Of a stretch of 64,000 nt of DNA, positions 33,827 to 42,364 are shown piece after piece; the stretch's first letter is position 1, and each line of letters starts with the position of its first letter. The DNA is taken from contig NZ_CBVI010000001.1 of the NCBI RefSeq assembly GCF_000513195.1, positions 62,001-126,000 of the forward strand, written 5' to 3'. Source of the stretch: Bacteroides timonensis (lineage in GTDB: Bacteria > Bacteroidota > Bacteroidia > Bacteroidales > Bacteroidaceae). A model generated the notes under the pieces. That model saw nothing but the letters and a program-made list of their open reading frames with translations, ran no database searches and had not been told where the DNA came from. A program made the position numbers and the translations under genes.

Positions 33827-34096
33827 ATGGCACATAAAAAAGGTGTCGGTAGTTCTAAGAACGGCCGCGAATCACAGAGCAAGAGATTAGGCGTTAAGAT
33901 ATTTGGTGGCGAAGTTTGCAAAGCAGGCAACATCATCATTCGTCAAAGAGGTACTGAATTCCACCCGGGTAACAACATCGGTATGGGTAGAGACCACACT
34001 CTTTTCGCTTTAGTAGACGGAACTGTACAGTTCAAAGTAACCAAGGAAGACAGACGTTATGTATCTGTAATCCCTGCCGAAAGCACAGAAGCGTAA
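33827..34096 (+). CDS. rpmA: 50S ribosomal protein L27
   Basis: An 89-aa protein beginning [20 protein letters not shown], the L27 N terminus that reaches toward the peptidyl transferase centre, followed by [15 protein letters not shown] and [12 protein letters not shown]. There is no N-terminal extension needing Prp-type cleavage as in Firmicutes. It is the second gene of the rplU-rpmA operon. Confidence 0.99.
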   Translation: MAHKKGVGSSKNGRESQSKRLGVKIFGGEVCKAGNIIIRQRGTEFHPGNNIGMGRDHTLFALVDGTVQFKVTKEDRRYVSVIPAESTEA

Positions 34097-34121
34097 GTTT
34101 CAGAATAAGAAATAAAGATGA

Positions 34122-34155
34122 GGGATGCAATCTGATAGATTGTATCCCTTTCTTT
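34122..34155 (+). terminator. rplU-rpmA terminator
   Basis: An 11-bp stem (gggatgcaatc / gattgtatccc, one G-U pair), a 5-nt loop and a T-rich tail 26 nt after the rpmA stop. Confidence 0.9.
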
Positions 34156-34168
34156 TTATAGTTTCTTT

Positions 34169-34199
34169 TTTGCATTACTTCTGATTTACACTATCTTTG
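34169..34199 (+). promoter_or_regulatory. serS promoter
   Basis: -33 TTTG (34169-34172), 19-nt spacer, -7 TATCTTTG (34192-34199). It overlaps the first codons of a longer possible serS frame and so supports the start at 34242. Confidence 0.7.
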
Positions 34200-34241
34200 T
34201 GCTCTCAAATCAAGATTTTAATCAAAACAAAGTATCAAGAT

Positions 34242-35516
34242 ATGCTTACCATCAAACAAATTACAGAAAACACCGACGCGGTGATCCGCGGACTGGAAAA
34301 GAAGCATTTCAAAAATGCGAAAGAAACAATAGACCAAGTAATTGCCTTTAACGACAAAAGACGTAGCACACAGTCTATATTAGATAATAACCTCTCTGAA
34401 GTAAACTCGATTTCCAAATCCATCGGACAATTGATGAAAGAAGGAAAGAAAGAGGAAGCAGAAACTGCCAAAAGCCGTGTAGCCGAACTTAAAGAAGCCA
34501 ACAAGACTTTGCAGACTGAAATGGATCAGGCTGCCGAAGATATGCAGAATCTACTCTATACCATTCCTAATATACCTTATGATGAAGTACCCGAAGGTGT
34601 AGGTGCTGAAGATAATGTAGTAGAGAAAATGGGCGGTATGGAAACCGAACTCCCCAAAGATGCACTGCCTCACTGGGAACTGACAAAGAAATATGATTTG
34701 ATAGATTTCGACCTGGGCGTAAAGATAACAGGAGCCGGTTTCCCGGTTTATAAAGGAAAAGGTGCGCAGTTGCAACGCGCGTTGATCAACTTCTTCCTGG
34801 ACGAAGCCCGCAAAGCTGGTTATCTGGAAATCATGCCTCCGACAGTGGTTAATGCCGCTTCCGGTTACGGAACAGGCCAGTTGCCCGACAAGGAAGGTCA
34901 GATGTACCATTGCGAAGTAGACGATTTATATCTTATTCCGACAGCTGAAGTTCCTGTAACAAACATCTATCGTGACGTGATTCTGGAAGAGAAGCAACTT
35001 CCTATCAAGAACTGTGCTTACACGCAGTGTTTCCGTCGTGAAGCAGGTTCTTACGGTAAAGATGTACGCGGCTTGAACCGTCTGCACGAATTCTCTAAAG
35101 TAGAATTGGTACGCATTGACAAACCGGAACATTCCAGACAATCTCATAAAGAGATGTTGGATCATGTGGAAGGATTATTGCAAAAACTGGAATTGCCATA
35201 TCGTATCCTCCGCCTATGCGGTGGAGATATGAGCTTTACAGCCGCCCTTTGCTTCGACTTTGAGGTTTACTCCGAAGCACAGAAGCGTTGGCTGGAAGTA
35301 AGTTCGGTTTCTAACTTCGATACTTATCAGGCTAACCGCTTGAAATGCCGTTACCGCAGTGGAGAAAAGAAGACAGAACTTTGCCATACATTAAACGGAT
35401 CTGCATTGGCATTACCACGCATTGTTGCCGCTTTGCTGGAAAACAATCAGACGCCGGAAGGTATCCGTATCCCGAAGGCATTGGTGCCGTATACGGGTTT
35501 TGAAATAATTGACTAA
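34242..35516 (+). CDS. serS: Seryl-tRNA synthetase
   Basis: 424 aa from the ATG at 34242 (MLTIKQITENTDAVIRGLEK), the usual SerRS start; an upstream in-frame ATG at 34197 lies inside the promoter. The N-terminal long helical arm (about 25-110) binds the extra arm of tRNA-Ser. The class II catalytic core has motif 1 (IMPPTVVNAASGYGTGQLP), motif 2 (YTQCFRREAGSYGKDVRGL) and motif 3 (LNGSALALPRIVAALLEN). It charges tRNA-Ser and tRNA-Sec with serine in the cytoplasm. It stands alone between the rplU-rpmA terminator and the palindromic element at 35547-35620. Confidence 0.99.
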   Translation: MLTIKQITENTDAVIRGLEKKHFKNAKETIDQVIAFNDKRRSTQSILDNNLSEVNSISKSIGQLMKEGKKEEAETAKSRVAELKEANKTLQTEMDQAAEDMQNLLYTIPNIPYDEVPEGVGAEDNVVEKMGGMETELPKDALPHWELTKKYDLIDFDLGVKITGAGFPVYKGKGAQLQRALINFFLDEARKAGYLEIMPPTVVNAASGYGTGQLPDKEGQMYHCEVDDLYLIPTAEVPVTNIYRDVILEEKQLPIKNCAYTQCFRREAGSYGKDVRGLNRLHEFSKVELVRIDKPEHSRQSHKEMLDHVEGLLQKLELPYRILRLCGGDMSFTAALCFDFEVYSEAQKRWLEVSSVSNFDTYQANRLKCRYRSGEKKTELCHTLNGSALALPRIVAALLENNQTPEGIRIPKALVPYTGFEIID

Positions 35517-35546
35517 AAATAGCTGCGCTATACGAGCGGGTGAATA

Positions 35547-35620
35547 ATAATTCGCTCCTACATAGGTAACCACAGACGTTTATATGATTACGTCTATACA
35601 ACCTGGTAGGGGCGAATTAT
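35547..35620. repeat. Nested palindromic element downstream of serS
   Basis: Outer arms at 35547-35567 and 35601-35620 pair over about 20 nt with two mismatches and one bulge (ataattcg.tcctac). An inner pair acagacg/cgtct region (agacgt 35574-35579; acgtct 35590-35595) sits in the loop. There is no T tract. It resembles a dispersed palindromic repeat or 3' stabiliser. Confidence 0.6.
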
Positions 35621-35663
35621 CGTTTGTCCACATCAGTAATACAGCTTTTTAGAAGAAACTTTC

Positions 35664-35693
35664 TTTGTTTTTACCAAATAACCCGTATCTTTG
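35664..35693 (+). promoter_or_regulatory. Promoter of NfnAB-type gene
   Basis: -33 TTTG (35664-35667), 18-nt spacer, -7 TATCTTTG (35686-35693), 56 nt before the ATG at 35750. Confidence 0.65.
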
Positions 35694-35749
35694 CAAACCG
35701 TAACAATCTGAAAGTGATTACGTAATTATACCAACAAAATTTATAGATA

Positions 35750-38056
35750 ATGAACAAAATCATTAGCAAAGAACATTTTTCTGAAAAGGTTTTTAAATTA
35801 GAGATCGAGGCACCTTTAATTGCCCGTTCACGTAAGGCAGGACACTTCGTCATTGTACGTGTAGGCGAAAAAGGCGAACGTATGCCATTGACTATTGCGG
35901 CGGCTGACACCGTACGCGGCACTATCACTTTGGTAGTACAGGAAGTAGGCCTCTCCTCTACCCGCCTTTGCGAACTGAATGAGGGCGATTACATCACCGA
36001 TGTGGTAGGTCCGCTGGGACAAGCTACTCATATTGAAAACTTCGGAACAGTGGTTTGTGCAGGTGGTGGTGTAGGCGTGGCTCCCATGCTCCCTATCGTA
36101 CAGGCTTTGAAAGCTGCCGGTAATCGCGTTATTGCCGTACTTGCCGGACGTAGCAAAGAGCTGATTATCCTTGAAAAAGAAATGCGCGAAAGCGCAGACG
36201 AGGTCATCATTATGACCGATGACGGTTCTTACGGACGCAAAGGATTGGTAACCGAAGGCGTGGAAGAAGTCATTAAACGGGAGAAAGTGAACAAATGTTT
36301 TGCTATCGGCCCCGCTATCATGATGAAATTTGTTTGTTTGCTGACTAAGAAATATGAAATACCGACTGATGTTTCGCTGAATACAATCATGGTGGATGGT
36401 ACAGGTATGTGCGGTGCTTGCCGCATCACCATCGGTGGAAAAACCAAATTCGTTTGTGTGGACGGACCGGAATTTGATGGCCATCAGGTAGACTTCGACG
36501 AGATGTTGAAGCGTATGGGTGCTTTCAAGAGCATCGAACGCGAGGAGATGCACAAGCTTAAAGAAGACGAATCCTGCAAAGCTGTACCGGAACCGACACA
36601 AGAAGTTGACGAGAAAAGTCGTAATGCCGCCTGGCGTCTGGAACTTCGCAAAGCAATGAAACCCAAAGAACGTACTGCTATTCCACGTGTTGAAATGAAC
36701 GAACTCGATCCGGAATACCGTTCGCATAGCCGCAAGGAAGAAGTGAACCAGGGACTTACAGAGGAACAAGCTCTGACGGAAGCTAAGCGTTGCCTCGATT
36801 GTGCAAATCCAGGCTGTATGGAAGGCTGTCCCGTAGGTATTGATATTCCCCGTTTCATCAAAAACATTGAACGTGGAGAAATACTCGAAGCTGCCAAGAC
36901 ACTGAAAGAAACCAGCGCCCTGCCTGCTGTTTGCGGTCGTGTTTGCCCGCAGGAAAAACAGTGCGAAGCTAAATGCATCCACCTGAAAATGAAAGAGAAA
37001 CCGGTCGCTATCGGTTATCTGGAACGCTTTGCCGCTGACTATGAACGTGAAAGCGGACAAATTTCAGTACCGGAAATCAAGGAAAAGAATGGTATCAAGA
37101 TTGCCGTTATCGGTTCCGGACCTGCCGGACTTTCTTTTGCCGGAGATATGGCTAAATATGGTTACGACGTTACTGTCTTCGAAGCCCTTCACGAGATAGG
37201 CGGTGTATTGAAGTATGGTATCCCCGAATTCCGTCTGCCGAACAAAGTGGTGGATGTAGAGATTGACAATCTTGCCAAGATGGGAGTTAACTTCATTAAG
37301 GACTGCATCATAGGTAAGACTATCAGTGTGGAACAGTTGGAAGAAGAAGGTTTCAAAGGTGTATTCGTAGCATCCGGTGCCGGATTGCCTAACTTCATGA
37401 ATATTCCGGGAGAGAACTCCATCAATATCCTGTCATCCAATGAATACCTGACACGCGTCAACCTGATGGATGCAGCAAGCGAAGACTCTGATACTCCGGT
37501 GCCTTTCGGTAAAAATGTAGCCGTTATCGGTGGTGGAAACACAGCTATGGACTCAGTGCGTACTGCACGCCGCTTGGGTGCTGAACGTGCCATGATTATC
37601 TATCGTCGTTCCGAAGAGGAAATGCCTGCGCGTATCGAAGAGGTAAAACACGCGAAAGAAGAAGGTGTTGAGTTCCTCACGCTGCATAACCCTATCGAAT
37701 ACATCGCCGACGAGCAAGGAAAGGTAAAACAAGTCATCTTACAGAAGATGGAGCTTGGCGAACCGGATGCATCCGGCCGCCGCAGTCCTGTAGCTATCCC
37801 GGGTGCAACGGAAACCATTGATATAGATCTGGCTATCGTCAGCGTAGGGGTTTCTCCCAACCCGATTGTGCCTTCTTCTATTCCGGGACTGGAAATGGGG
37901 CGCAAAGGCACGATTGCCGTAAACGAGAACATGCAGTCATCTATTCCGACCATTTATGCCGGAGGTGATATTGTTCGTGGTGGTGCTACCGTTATTCTTG
38001 CTATGGGTGATGGCCGCAAGGCTGCTGCCTCAATGCACGAGCAGTTGAGCAAATAA
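35750..38056 (+). CDS. Fused NfnA/NfnB-type NAD(P)H flavoprotein (GltD-like)
   Basis: A 768-aa single-chain fusion. Residues about 1-260 are the ferredoxin-NADP reductase/DHOD-B electron-transfer unit (GHFVIVRVGEKGERMPLTIA for FAD, VCAGGGVGVAPMLPIVQAL for NAD(P), and a [2Fe-2S] site GMCGACRITIGG...FVCVDGPEF). Residues about 330-765 are the GltD-like half with two [4Fe-4S] motifs (CLDCANPGCMEGCPVGIDIP; CGRVCPQEKQCEAKC) and two Rossmann sites (IGSGPAGLSFAGD; IGGGNTAMDSVRTARRLG). In clostridia the same two subunits, NfnA and NfnB, form an electron-bifurcating NADH-ferredoxin:NADP oxidoreductase. Automatic names such as glutamate synthase small chain are less likely, as no gltB lies nearby. Confidence 0.9.
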   Translation: MNKIISKEHFSEKVFKLEIEAPLIARSRKAGHFVIVRVGEKGERMPLTIAAADTVRGTITLVVQEVGLSSTRLCELNEGDYITDVVGPLGQATHIENFGTVVCAGGGVGVAPMLPIVQALKAAGNRVIAVLAGRSKELIILEKEMRESADEVIIMTDDGSYGRKGLVTEGVEEVIKREKVNKCFAIGPAIMMKFVCLLTKKYEIPTDVSLNTIMVDGTGMCGACRITIGGKTKFVCVDGPEFDGHQVDFDEMLKRMGAFKSIEREEMHKLKEDESCKAVPEPTQEVDEKSRNAAWRLELRKAMKPKERTAIPRVEMNELDPEYRSHSRKEEVNQGLTEEQALTEAKRCLDCANPGCMEGCPVGIDIPRFIKNIERGEILEAAKTLKETSALPAVCGRVCPQEKQCEAKCIHLKMKEKPVAIGYLERFAADYERESGQISVPEIKEKNGIKIAVIGSGPAGLSFAGDMAKYGYDVTVFEALHEIGGVLKYGIPEFRLPNKVVDVEIDNLAKMGVNFIKDCIIGKTISVEQLEEEGFKGVFVASGAGLPNFMNIPGENSINILSSNEYLTRVNLMDAASEDSDTPVPFGKNVAVIGGGNTAMDSVRTARRLGAERAMIIYRRSEEEMPARIEEVKHAKEEGVEFLTLHNPIEYIADEQGKVKQVILQKMELGEPDASGRRSPVAIPGATETIDIDLAIVSVGVSPNPIVPSSIPGLEMGRKGTIAVNENMQSSIPTIYAGGDIVRGGATVILAMGDGRKAAASMHEQLSK

Positions 38057-38103
38057 GTAGAAAAGCCATTGCTTGTCAAGAGCTAGTTTACATAACATTA
38101 ACA

Positions 38104-38137
38104 AAGCGGAAAGATTTCGGTCTTTCCGCTTTTCTTT
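38104..38137 (+). terminator. Terminator of NfnAB-type gene
   Basis: An 11-bp perfect stem (aagcggaaaga / tctttccgctt), loop tttcgg, then a T-rich tail, 47 nt after the stop. Confidence 0.93.
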
Positions 38138-38148
38138 TTCCGGAACAG

Positions 38149-38280
38149 ATAATCTGTTTACTCCGATTACACCATTCATTCGTCCTAAACAGATGGTATG
38201 TTTCGAGCGATTACATAGTATGTTTTACCCAATTACATGGTATGTTATGGACCAAAACATAGTATCTTCCGATAAACCCT
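38149..38280. repeat. Degenerate 22-bp tandem array, six units
   Basis: Units begin at 38149, 38171, 38193, 38215, 38237 and 38259. The last four share atRgtat at the unit start, and units 1, 3 and 4 end attac. Across junctions this forms near-palindromes such as acatagtatgt. The spacing is exactly 22 nt. It lies between two convergent genes, so it is not a promoter array for either of them. Confidence 0.7.
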
Positions 38281-38292
38281 ACATACAGGCAC

Positions 38293-38325
38293 AAAAAAAG
38301 AGGGGCAACTTGCGTCACTCCTCTT
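38293..38325 (-). terminator. Probable panC-panD terminator
   Basis: On the minus strand, aagagg pairs with cctctt around a 16-nt loop and is followed by seven T residues (complement of 38293-38299). It lies about 95 nt past the panD stop. Confidence 0.6.
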
Positions 38326-38363
38326 ACTATCTTCGTTCCCGAAACTAAACCAGGATTACATGG

Positions 38364-38395
38364 GCAAAGATACGGAATCAAACAACTAAAGTCAA
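38364..38395 (-). promoter_or_regulatory. Promoter-like sequence inside the panD 3' region
   Basis: The minus strand reads TATCTTTG (38364-38371) with a TTG (38393-38395) after a 21-nt spacer. No gene lies downstream on this strand before the terminator at 38293-38325, so it would drive an RNA of about 60-65 nt. Confidence 0.35.
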
Positions 38396-38419
38396 GCTTT
38401 CCACCGTTTTTCTTCCCGT

Positions 38420-38773
38420 TTATTTCACCACTTTGTTCGTTGCCGGATCAGGGAAAATCACCGACGGCTTGAACGACTTGGCTTCTTCAAAGTCCATCAA
38501 GGCATACGACATAATAATGATGATATCGTCCGGCTGCACCTTGCGGGCTGCCGCACCATTCAGGCATATCTTGCCCGAACCACGTTCGCCTTTAATAATA
38601 TAGGTTTCAAAACGTTCACCATTATTGTTATCGGCTATGTACACTTTTTCACCGGCAATCATATTAGCCGCATCCAGTAAGTCCTCGTCAATCGTAATGC
38701 TTCCCATATAATTGAGGTTAGCTTCCGTGACGCGAGCGCAATGGATTTTCGACTTCAGCACTTCAATCATCAT
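38420..38773 (-). CDS. panD: Aspartate 1-decarboxylase precursor
   Basis: A 117-aa protein starting [20 protein letters not shown]. The self-cleavage site is the Gly-Ser pair in [10 protein letters not shown] (about residues 25-26), which yields the pyruvoyl cofactor on the alpha chain. Also conserved are GERFETYII and [12 protein letters not shown]. The enzyme makes beta-alanine from L-aspartate for pantothenate and coenzyme A. It starts 27 nt after the panC stop, so the two form a panC-panD operon that supplies beta-alanine directly to PanC. Confidence 0.98.
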   Translation of the reverse strand: MMIEVLKSKIHCARVTEANLNYMGSITIDEDLLDAANMIAGEKVYIADNNNGERFETYIIKGERGSGKICLNGAAARKVQPDDIIIIMSYALMDFEEAKSFKPSVIFPDPATNKVVK

Positions 38774-38800
38774 AAGGTCTGATCTCTCTTTTTAGGTTTA

Positions 38801-39646
38801 TTACTCTTTATATTTAATATTGTCAATCAGGCGAACTTCACCACAGAACACCGTAATGCAACCTACAGCATACGCCGTATCTTCCCAATTGGTTATTTTC
38901 TGCAACGTATTGCCATCCACCAGTTCGAAGTATTCCAGACGCAGACCGGGAGCGGCAGCAATGGCATCTTCTACAAACTTCTGAGTCTCAGCAACTGTAT
39001 GAGAAGCCGCAAAGGTACGACTTTCAAATAATGTTTGCGATATTTTTAAAGCATTTTTGCGTTCTTCGGCAGATAAACGTGCGTTGCGGCTACTCAGAGC
39101 CAGCCCATCCTCTTCACGCATAATGGGACATCCCACTATTTCCAACGAATAATTCATCTGGCGCACCATCTCACGAATGATAGCTAACTGCTGAAAATCT
39201 TTCTCTCCGAAATAAGCACGGTCCGGCTTCACTGCATCAAACAGCTTACTCACAATCTGGCAAACACCATTGAAGTGTCCCGGACGAAACGCACCTTCCA
39301 TCACTGTGTCCAACGGCGCATAGCTGAATTGGCGCATATCAGGTTCAGGATACATCTCCGCAACCGAAGGAGCGAACACAAACGCAGCACCGCAAGCTTC
39401 CAATAAAGCACAATCGGCATCCAGCGTACGGGGATATTTCTCTAAATCATTCTTGTCGTTAAACTGTGTCGGGTTTACAAAAACACTCACTACCGCAGCA
39501 TCATTCTCTGCAACACAACGCTTCACCAATGACGCATGACCGGCATGTAGGGCACCCATTGTAGGTACCAATCCTACCTTTTTACCTTGGGCCCGTAAAG
39601 CCGAGAGTCCGGCCTGCAAGTCCTTGATAGTATGTACTATTTCCAT
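38801..39646 (-). CDS. panC: Pantothenate synthetase
   Basis: A 281-aa enzyme of standard length. It has the HIGH-like motif [14 protein letters not shown], the pantoate/ATP site [23 protein letters not shown], and [14 protein letters not shown] as the KMSKS-equivalent loop. It joins pantoate and beta-alanine with ATP to form pantothenate in the cytoplasm. It is first in the operon with panD. The upstream gap to the divergent GT5-like gene is 246 bp and should hold its promoter, although I see no full -7 match there. Confidence 0.98.
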   Translation of the reverse strand: MEIVHTIKDLQAGLSALRAQGKKVGLVPTMGALHAGHASLVKRCVAENDAAVVSVFVNPTQFNDKNDLEKYPRTLDADCALLEACGAAFVFAPSVAEMYPEPDMRQFSYAPLDTVMEGAFRPGHFNGVCQIVSKLFDAVKPDRAYFGEKDFQQLAIIREMVRQMNYSLEIVGCPIMREEDGLALSSRNARLSAEERKNALKISQTLFESRTFAASHTVAETQKFVEDAIAAAPGLRLEYFELVDGNTLQKITNWEDTAYAVGCITVFCGEVRLIDNIKYKE

Positions 39647-39833
39647 TTTTATAGGTTATATAATAACTTAGTTGTTCGCAAAAACGGTGCAAAATAAACT
39701 ATTATTTAGCATATAAAGAAGAAATATCGCAAATTAATGCAAAAGTTCTACTCGGACAACAACCTGCTTTAAAGCAATGTAGCACTGAAAAACAAGCAGT
39801 TAACAATTCATAAGGAATTATAGAGTCGCCTTA

Positions 39834-39867
39834 TTTGCTCAAGTGCCCGATTTTTTTTATATCTTTG
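39834..39867 (+). promoter_or_regulatory. Promoter of GT5-like/DUF4270 operon
   Basis: -33 TTTG (39834-39837) and -7 TATCTTTG (39860-39867), spacer 22 nt (slightly long), 25 nt before the ATG. Confidence 0.6.
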
Positions 39868-39892
39868 CAGAATAATTGAGAACATTGTTATT

Positions 39893-40717
39893 ATGACAAA
39901 GGCGAACAAGGTTTTATTTATTACCCAAGAGATTACTCCTTACGTACCAGAATCCGAAATGTCCCTTGTAGGCAGAAACCTACCTCAAGCAATCCAGGAA
40001 AAAGGCAGAGAAATTAGAACATTCATGCCTAAATGGGGGAATATCAATGAGCGCAGAAACCAATTGCATGAAGTGATACGTCTCTCCGGTATGAATCTGA
40101 TTATTGATGATACCGACCACCCCCTTATTATTAAAGTTGCTTCCATTCAGTCTGCCCGCATGCAGGTTTATTTCATCGACAACGATGATTATTTCCAGAA
40201 CCGCCTGGAAACAGCAGATGAGAATGGTGTGGAATATGAAGATAATGACAGTCGTGCTATTTTTTATGCACGCGGTGTATTGGAAACAGTTAAGAAGTTA
40301 CGCTGGTGTCCGGATATCATTCACTGCCATGGCTGGATGACTGCCTTAGCTCCTTTGTATATAAAGAAAGCATATAAGGACGAGCCTTCATTCCGTGACG
40401 CTAAAGTAGTATTCTCCGTTTTCGAAGATGACTTCAAAGAATCGTTTAATGCTGATTTTGTAAACAGATTGGTATTGAAAGGTGTTACAAAGAAGGATGT
40501 AGCTCACCTGAAGGCTCCTGTAGACTACACTACGTTGTGCAAACTGGCCATTGATTATGCAGACGGTATTATCCAGCAAAGCGAAAAAGTCAACGAAGAA
40601 GTGATGGAATATGCTCGACAATCTGGAAAACCCATTTTAGAATATCAGACTCCCGAAACATTTGCCGATGCTTGCAATGAGTTCTACGACAAAGTATGGG
40701 AAACAGAACAAAAATAA
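39893..40717 (+). CDS. Half-length glycogen/starch synthase-like protein (GT5 N domain)
   Basis: A 274-aa protein that matches only the N-terminal Rossmann half of GT5 glycogen synthases (VLFITQEITPYVPESEMSLV, DIIHCHGWMTALAPLYIKKA, DEPSFRDAKVVFSVFEDD). Full enzymes have about 480 residues and a second domain that binds ADP-glucose; that is missing here. The KxGGL motif of active GlgA is also absent, replaced by ESEMS. This short form is conserved in Bacteroides and is often named glycogen/starch synthase, but catalysis is doubtful. The glycogen operon lies 1.6 kb away on the other strand, so a regulatory or partner role in glycogen synthesis is possible. Confidence 0.85.
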   Translation: MTKANKVLFITQEITPYVPESEMSLVGRNLPQAIQEKGREIRTFMPKWGNINERRNQLHEVIRLSGMNLIIDDTDHPLIIKVASIQSARMQVYFIDNDDYFQNRLETADENGVEYEDNDSRAIFYARGVLETVKKLRWCPDIIHCHGWMTALAPLYIKKAYKDEPSFRDAKVVFSVFEDDFKESFNADFVNRLVLKGVTKKDVAHLKAPVDYTTLCKLAIDYADGIIQQSEKVNEEVMEYARQSGKPILEYQTPETFADACNEFYDKVWETEQK

Positions 40718-40737
40718 ACAAGATAACAAAGAAAACT

Positions 40738-42267
40738 ATGAAAGTGAAGTTTTTAGGCGCTCTGCTATTGACAGCAACCCTTACTTTCTTTGGTTGCGAC
40801 GATAATACCGGTACATTAGGAATAGGAATGTTACCCGGCTCTGACGGTATTACCGCACTGACCACAGAATTTCCCGTCACTACACGTTCCGTTGTCGCTG
40901 ACTCTGTATTTGCCAAAACCAGTACAGGTTATGTAGGGCGTTTTACAGATCCTCTTTTCGGATACTACGAAGCGAGTTTCCTGACTGAGTTGAACTGTAT
41001 AGATGGCTTCAAATTCCCTGAAAAATATGATTTTGATAAAAAAACAGGGATTCTGACAGGCGATTCAATATCAGGTGCACGTTTAGTTGTTTTCTATTCC
41101 AGCTGGTTCGGAGATTCGCTGAATGCCTGCCGTATGAGTGCATACGAATTACAAGCCGAACTGGACCGTAACCGCTATACCAATATCGAACCGGCAGAAT
41201 ATTACAGACCGAAGGGTGCGCTACCCATATTATTAGGTCGCAGAGCCTATACAGCCTACGATACAAGCGTAACTGACGAAGAAAGAAACGCAACGGATGA
41301 ATATGGCAACAAGACCTACTATCCAAGTGTGGTTTTTACGCTGGACAAGGACACTTATGGAAACAACTGGTTTAATCTTAGTAAAGAACATCCTGAATAC
41401 TTCAAGAACTCTAAAGAGTTTATTAAAAATGTATTCAAAGGTGTGTATATCAAAAGTGACTATGGGGACGGAACAGTTCTTTACGTAGACCGCGTAGACT
41501 TACAAATGAGATATCACTTCTTTGTAATAGACACTGCTACCAACGTTCCTTACAAACGGAAGCAATCAGGTTTTGAGGGTCAGGACTCTACCGCTTACAC
41601 TTGGCGGACTGAGTTTGCTTCTACTAAAGAAGTAATCCAGGCCAATCAGTTCCTTAATTCGGATAAAATCAAAAAACTTGCTGCAGAAGGCGAACATACT
41701 TATATTAAATCTCCTGCCGGAATCTTCACAGAGGCTGAATTACCTTATGATAAAATCTACCAGGAATTATCCAATGACACACTGAATGCGGTGAAACTGA
41801 CATTCACCAATTACAATAAGCAAGACAGTCCATATGAGTTCAGCATGAGTGCTCCAAGCAATGTTTTGCTATTACGCAAAGTAGACTTCAAGAGTTTCTT
41901 CGAAGAAAACAAATTGCCGGACAACATCACGTCTTACACCGTAAAGCATAATAATGTGGCAACCAATCAGTACACATTTAATAATATTGCCCGTTTAGTT
42001 ACTACTTGCATTCAAGGAAAAGATGCCGCAATGAAAAAAGCCAAAGAAGAAGCAGGCGATAAATGGAATCAGGAAGAATGGGAAAAAGACTGGAGTACTG
42101 TATATCTGATGCCTGTTTCAGTCACCTATGACACTACAAGTTCCAGTACTTCCAGTACAATGACAGGTATCCAAAGCGTTCTCCAACCCGGATATGCTAA
42201 ATTGAAAGGCGGTCCACAAGGTGAAGCTCTGAAATTGGAAGTAACTTATACAACATTCAATAAATAA
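40738..42267 (+). CDS. DUF4270 lipoprotein
   Basis: 509 aa from the ATG at 40738. An upstream in-frame start at 40696 would overlap the GT5-like gene, whereas the lipoprotein signal MKVKFLGALLLTATLTFFGC begins at 40738. The DUF4270 family is typical of Bacteroidota, with the N-terminal TLGIGMLPGSDGI and a long beta-rich body. It is exported and lipid-anchored; the function is unknown. It starts 20 nt after the GT5-like stop, and the pairing is conserved in the genus to my knowledge. A strong terminator follows at 42295-42332. Confidence 0.9.
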   Translation: MKVKFLGALLLTATLTFFGCDDNTGTLGIGMLPGSDGITALTTEFPVTTRSVVADSVFAKTSTGYVGRFTDPLFGYYEASFLTELNCIDGFKFPEKYDFDKKTGILTGDSISGARLVVFYSSWFGDSLNACRMSAYELQAELDRNRYTNIEPAEYYRPKGALPILLGRRAYTAYDTSVTDEERNATDEYGNKTYYPSVVFTLDKDTYGNNWFNLSKEHPEYFKNSKEFIKNVFKGVYIKSDYGDGTVLYVDRVDLQMRYHFFVIDTATNVPYKRKQSGFEGQDSTAYTWRTEFASTKEVIQANQFLNSDKIKKLAAEGEHTYIKSPAGIFTEAELPYDKIYQELSNDTLNAVKLTFTNYNKQDSPYEFSMSAPSNVLLLRKVDFKSFFEENKLPDNITSYTVKHNNVATNQYTFNNIARLVTTCIQGKDAAMKKAKEEAGDKWNQEEWEKDWSTVYLMPVSVTYDTTSSSTSSTMTGIQSVLQPGYAKLKGGPQGEALKLEVTYTTFNK

Positions 42268-42294
42268 ACTTCTCCTCAAAATAAGTAAAGGTAC

Positions 42295-42332
42295 AAAAAA
42301 GCCTTCCGTTCTGTTTGAACGGAAGGCTTTTT
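42295..42332. terminator. Bidirectional terminator between DUF4270 and GH57 genes
   Basis: A perfect 16-bp stem (aaaaagccttccgttc / reverse complement), 5-nt loop, with A and T tracts on both sides. It serves both convergent genes. Confidence 0.95.
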
Positions 42333-42364
42333 ATTTGTGATGTATTTTCTCCTAAGAAGAAAAA

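Larger units (their letters stand above)
38057..38419. other. Region between convergent NfnAB-type gene and panD
   Basis: It holds the terminator at 38104-38137, a six-unit 22-bp tandem array at 38149-38280, a minus-strand terminator-like hairpin at 38293-38325 and a minus-strand promoter-like sequence at 38364-38395. An open frame of 91 codons crosses the terminator and the repeats and is not credible as a gene. Confidence 0.6.

Noticed and set aside
35828..37060. Minus-strand open frame of 410 codons
   Set aside because: It is the antisense shadow of the NfnAB-type gene; composition is Phe/Ser/His-rich, as typical for shadows.
35750..38056. Glutamate synthase small subunit (gltD)
   Set aside because: The C-terminal half resembles GltD, but the fused N-terminal NAD/FAD/[2Fe-2S] unit and the lack of gltB fit NfnAB-type proteins better.
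38149..38280. CRISPR array
   Set aside because: The units are contiguous and degenerate, with no unique spacers and no cas genes in the window.
38073..38348. Open frame of 91 codons between convergent genes
   Set aside because: It runs through a strong terminator and the 22-bp repeats, and 22 is not a multiple of three, so no repeat protein would result.
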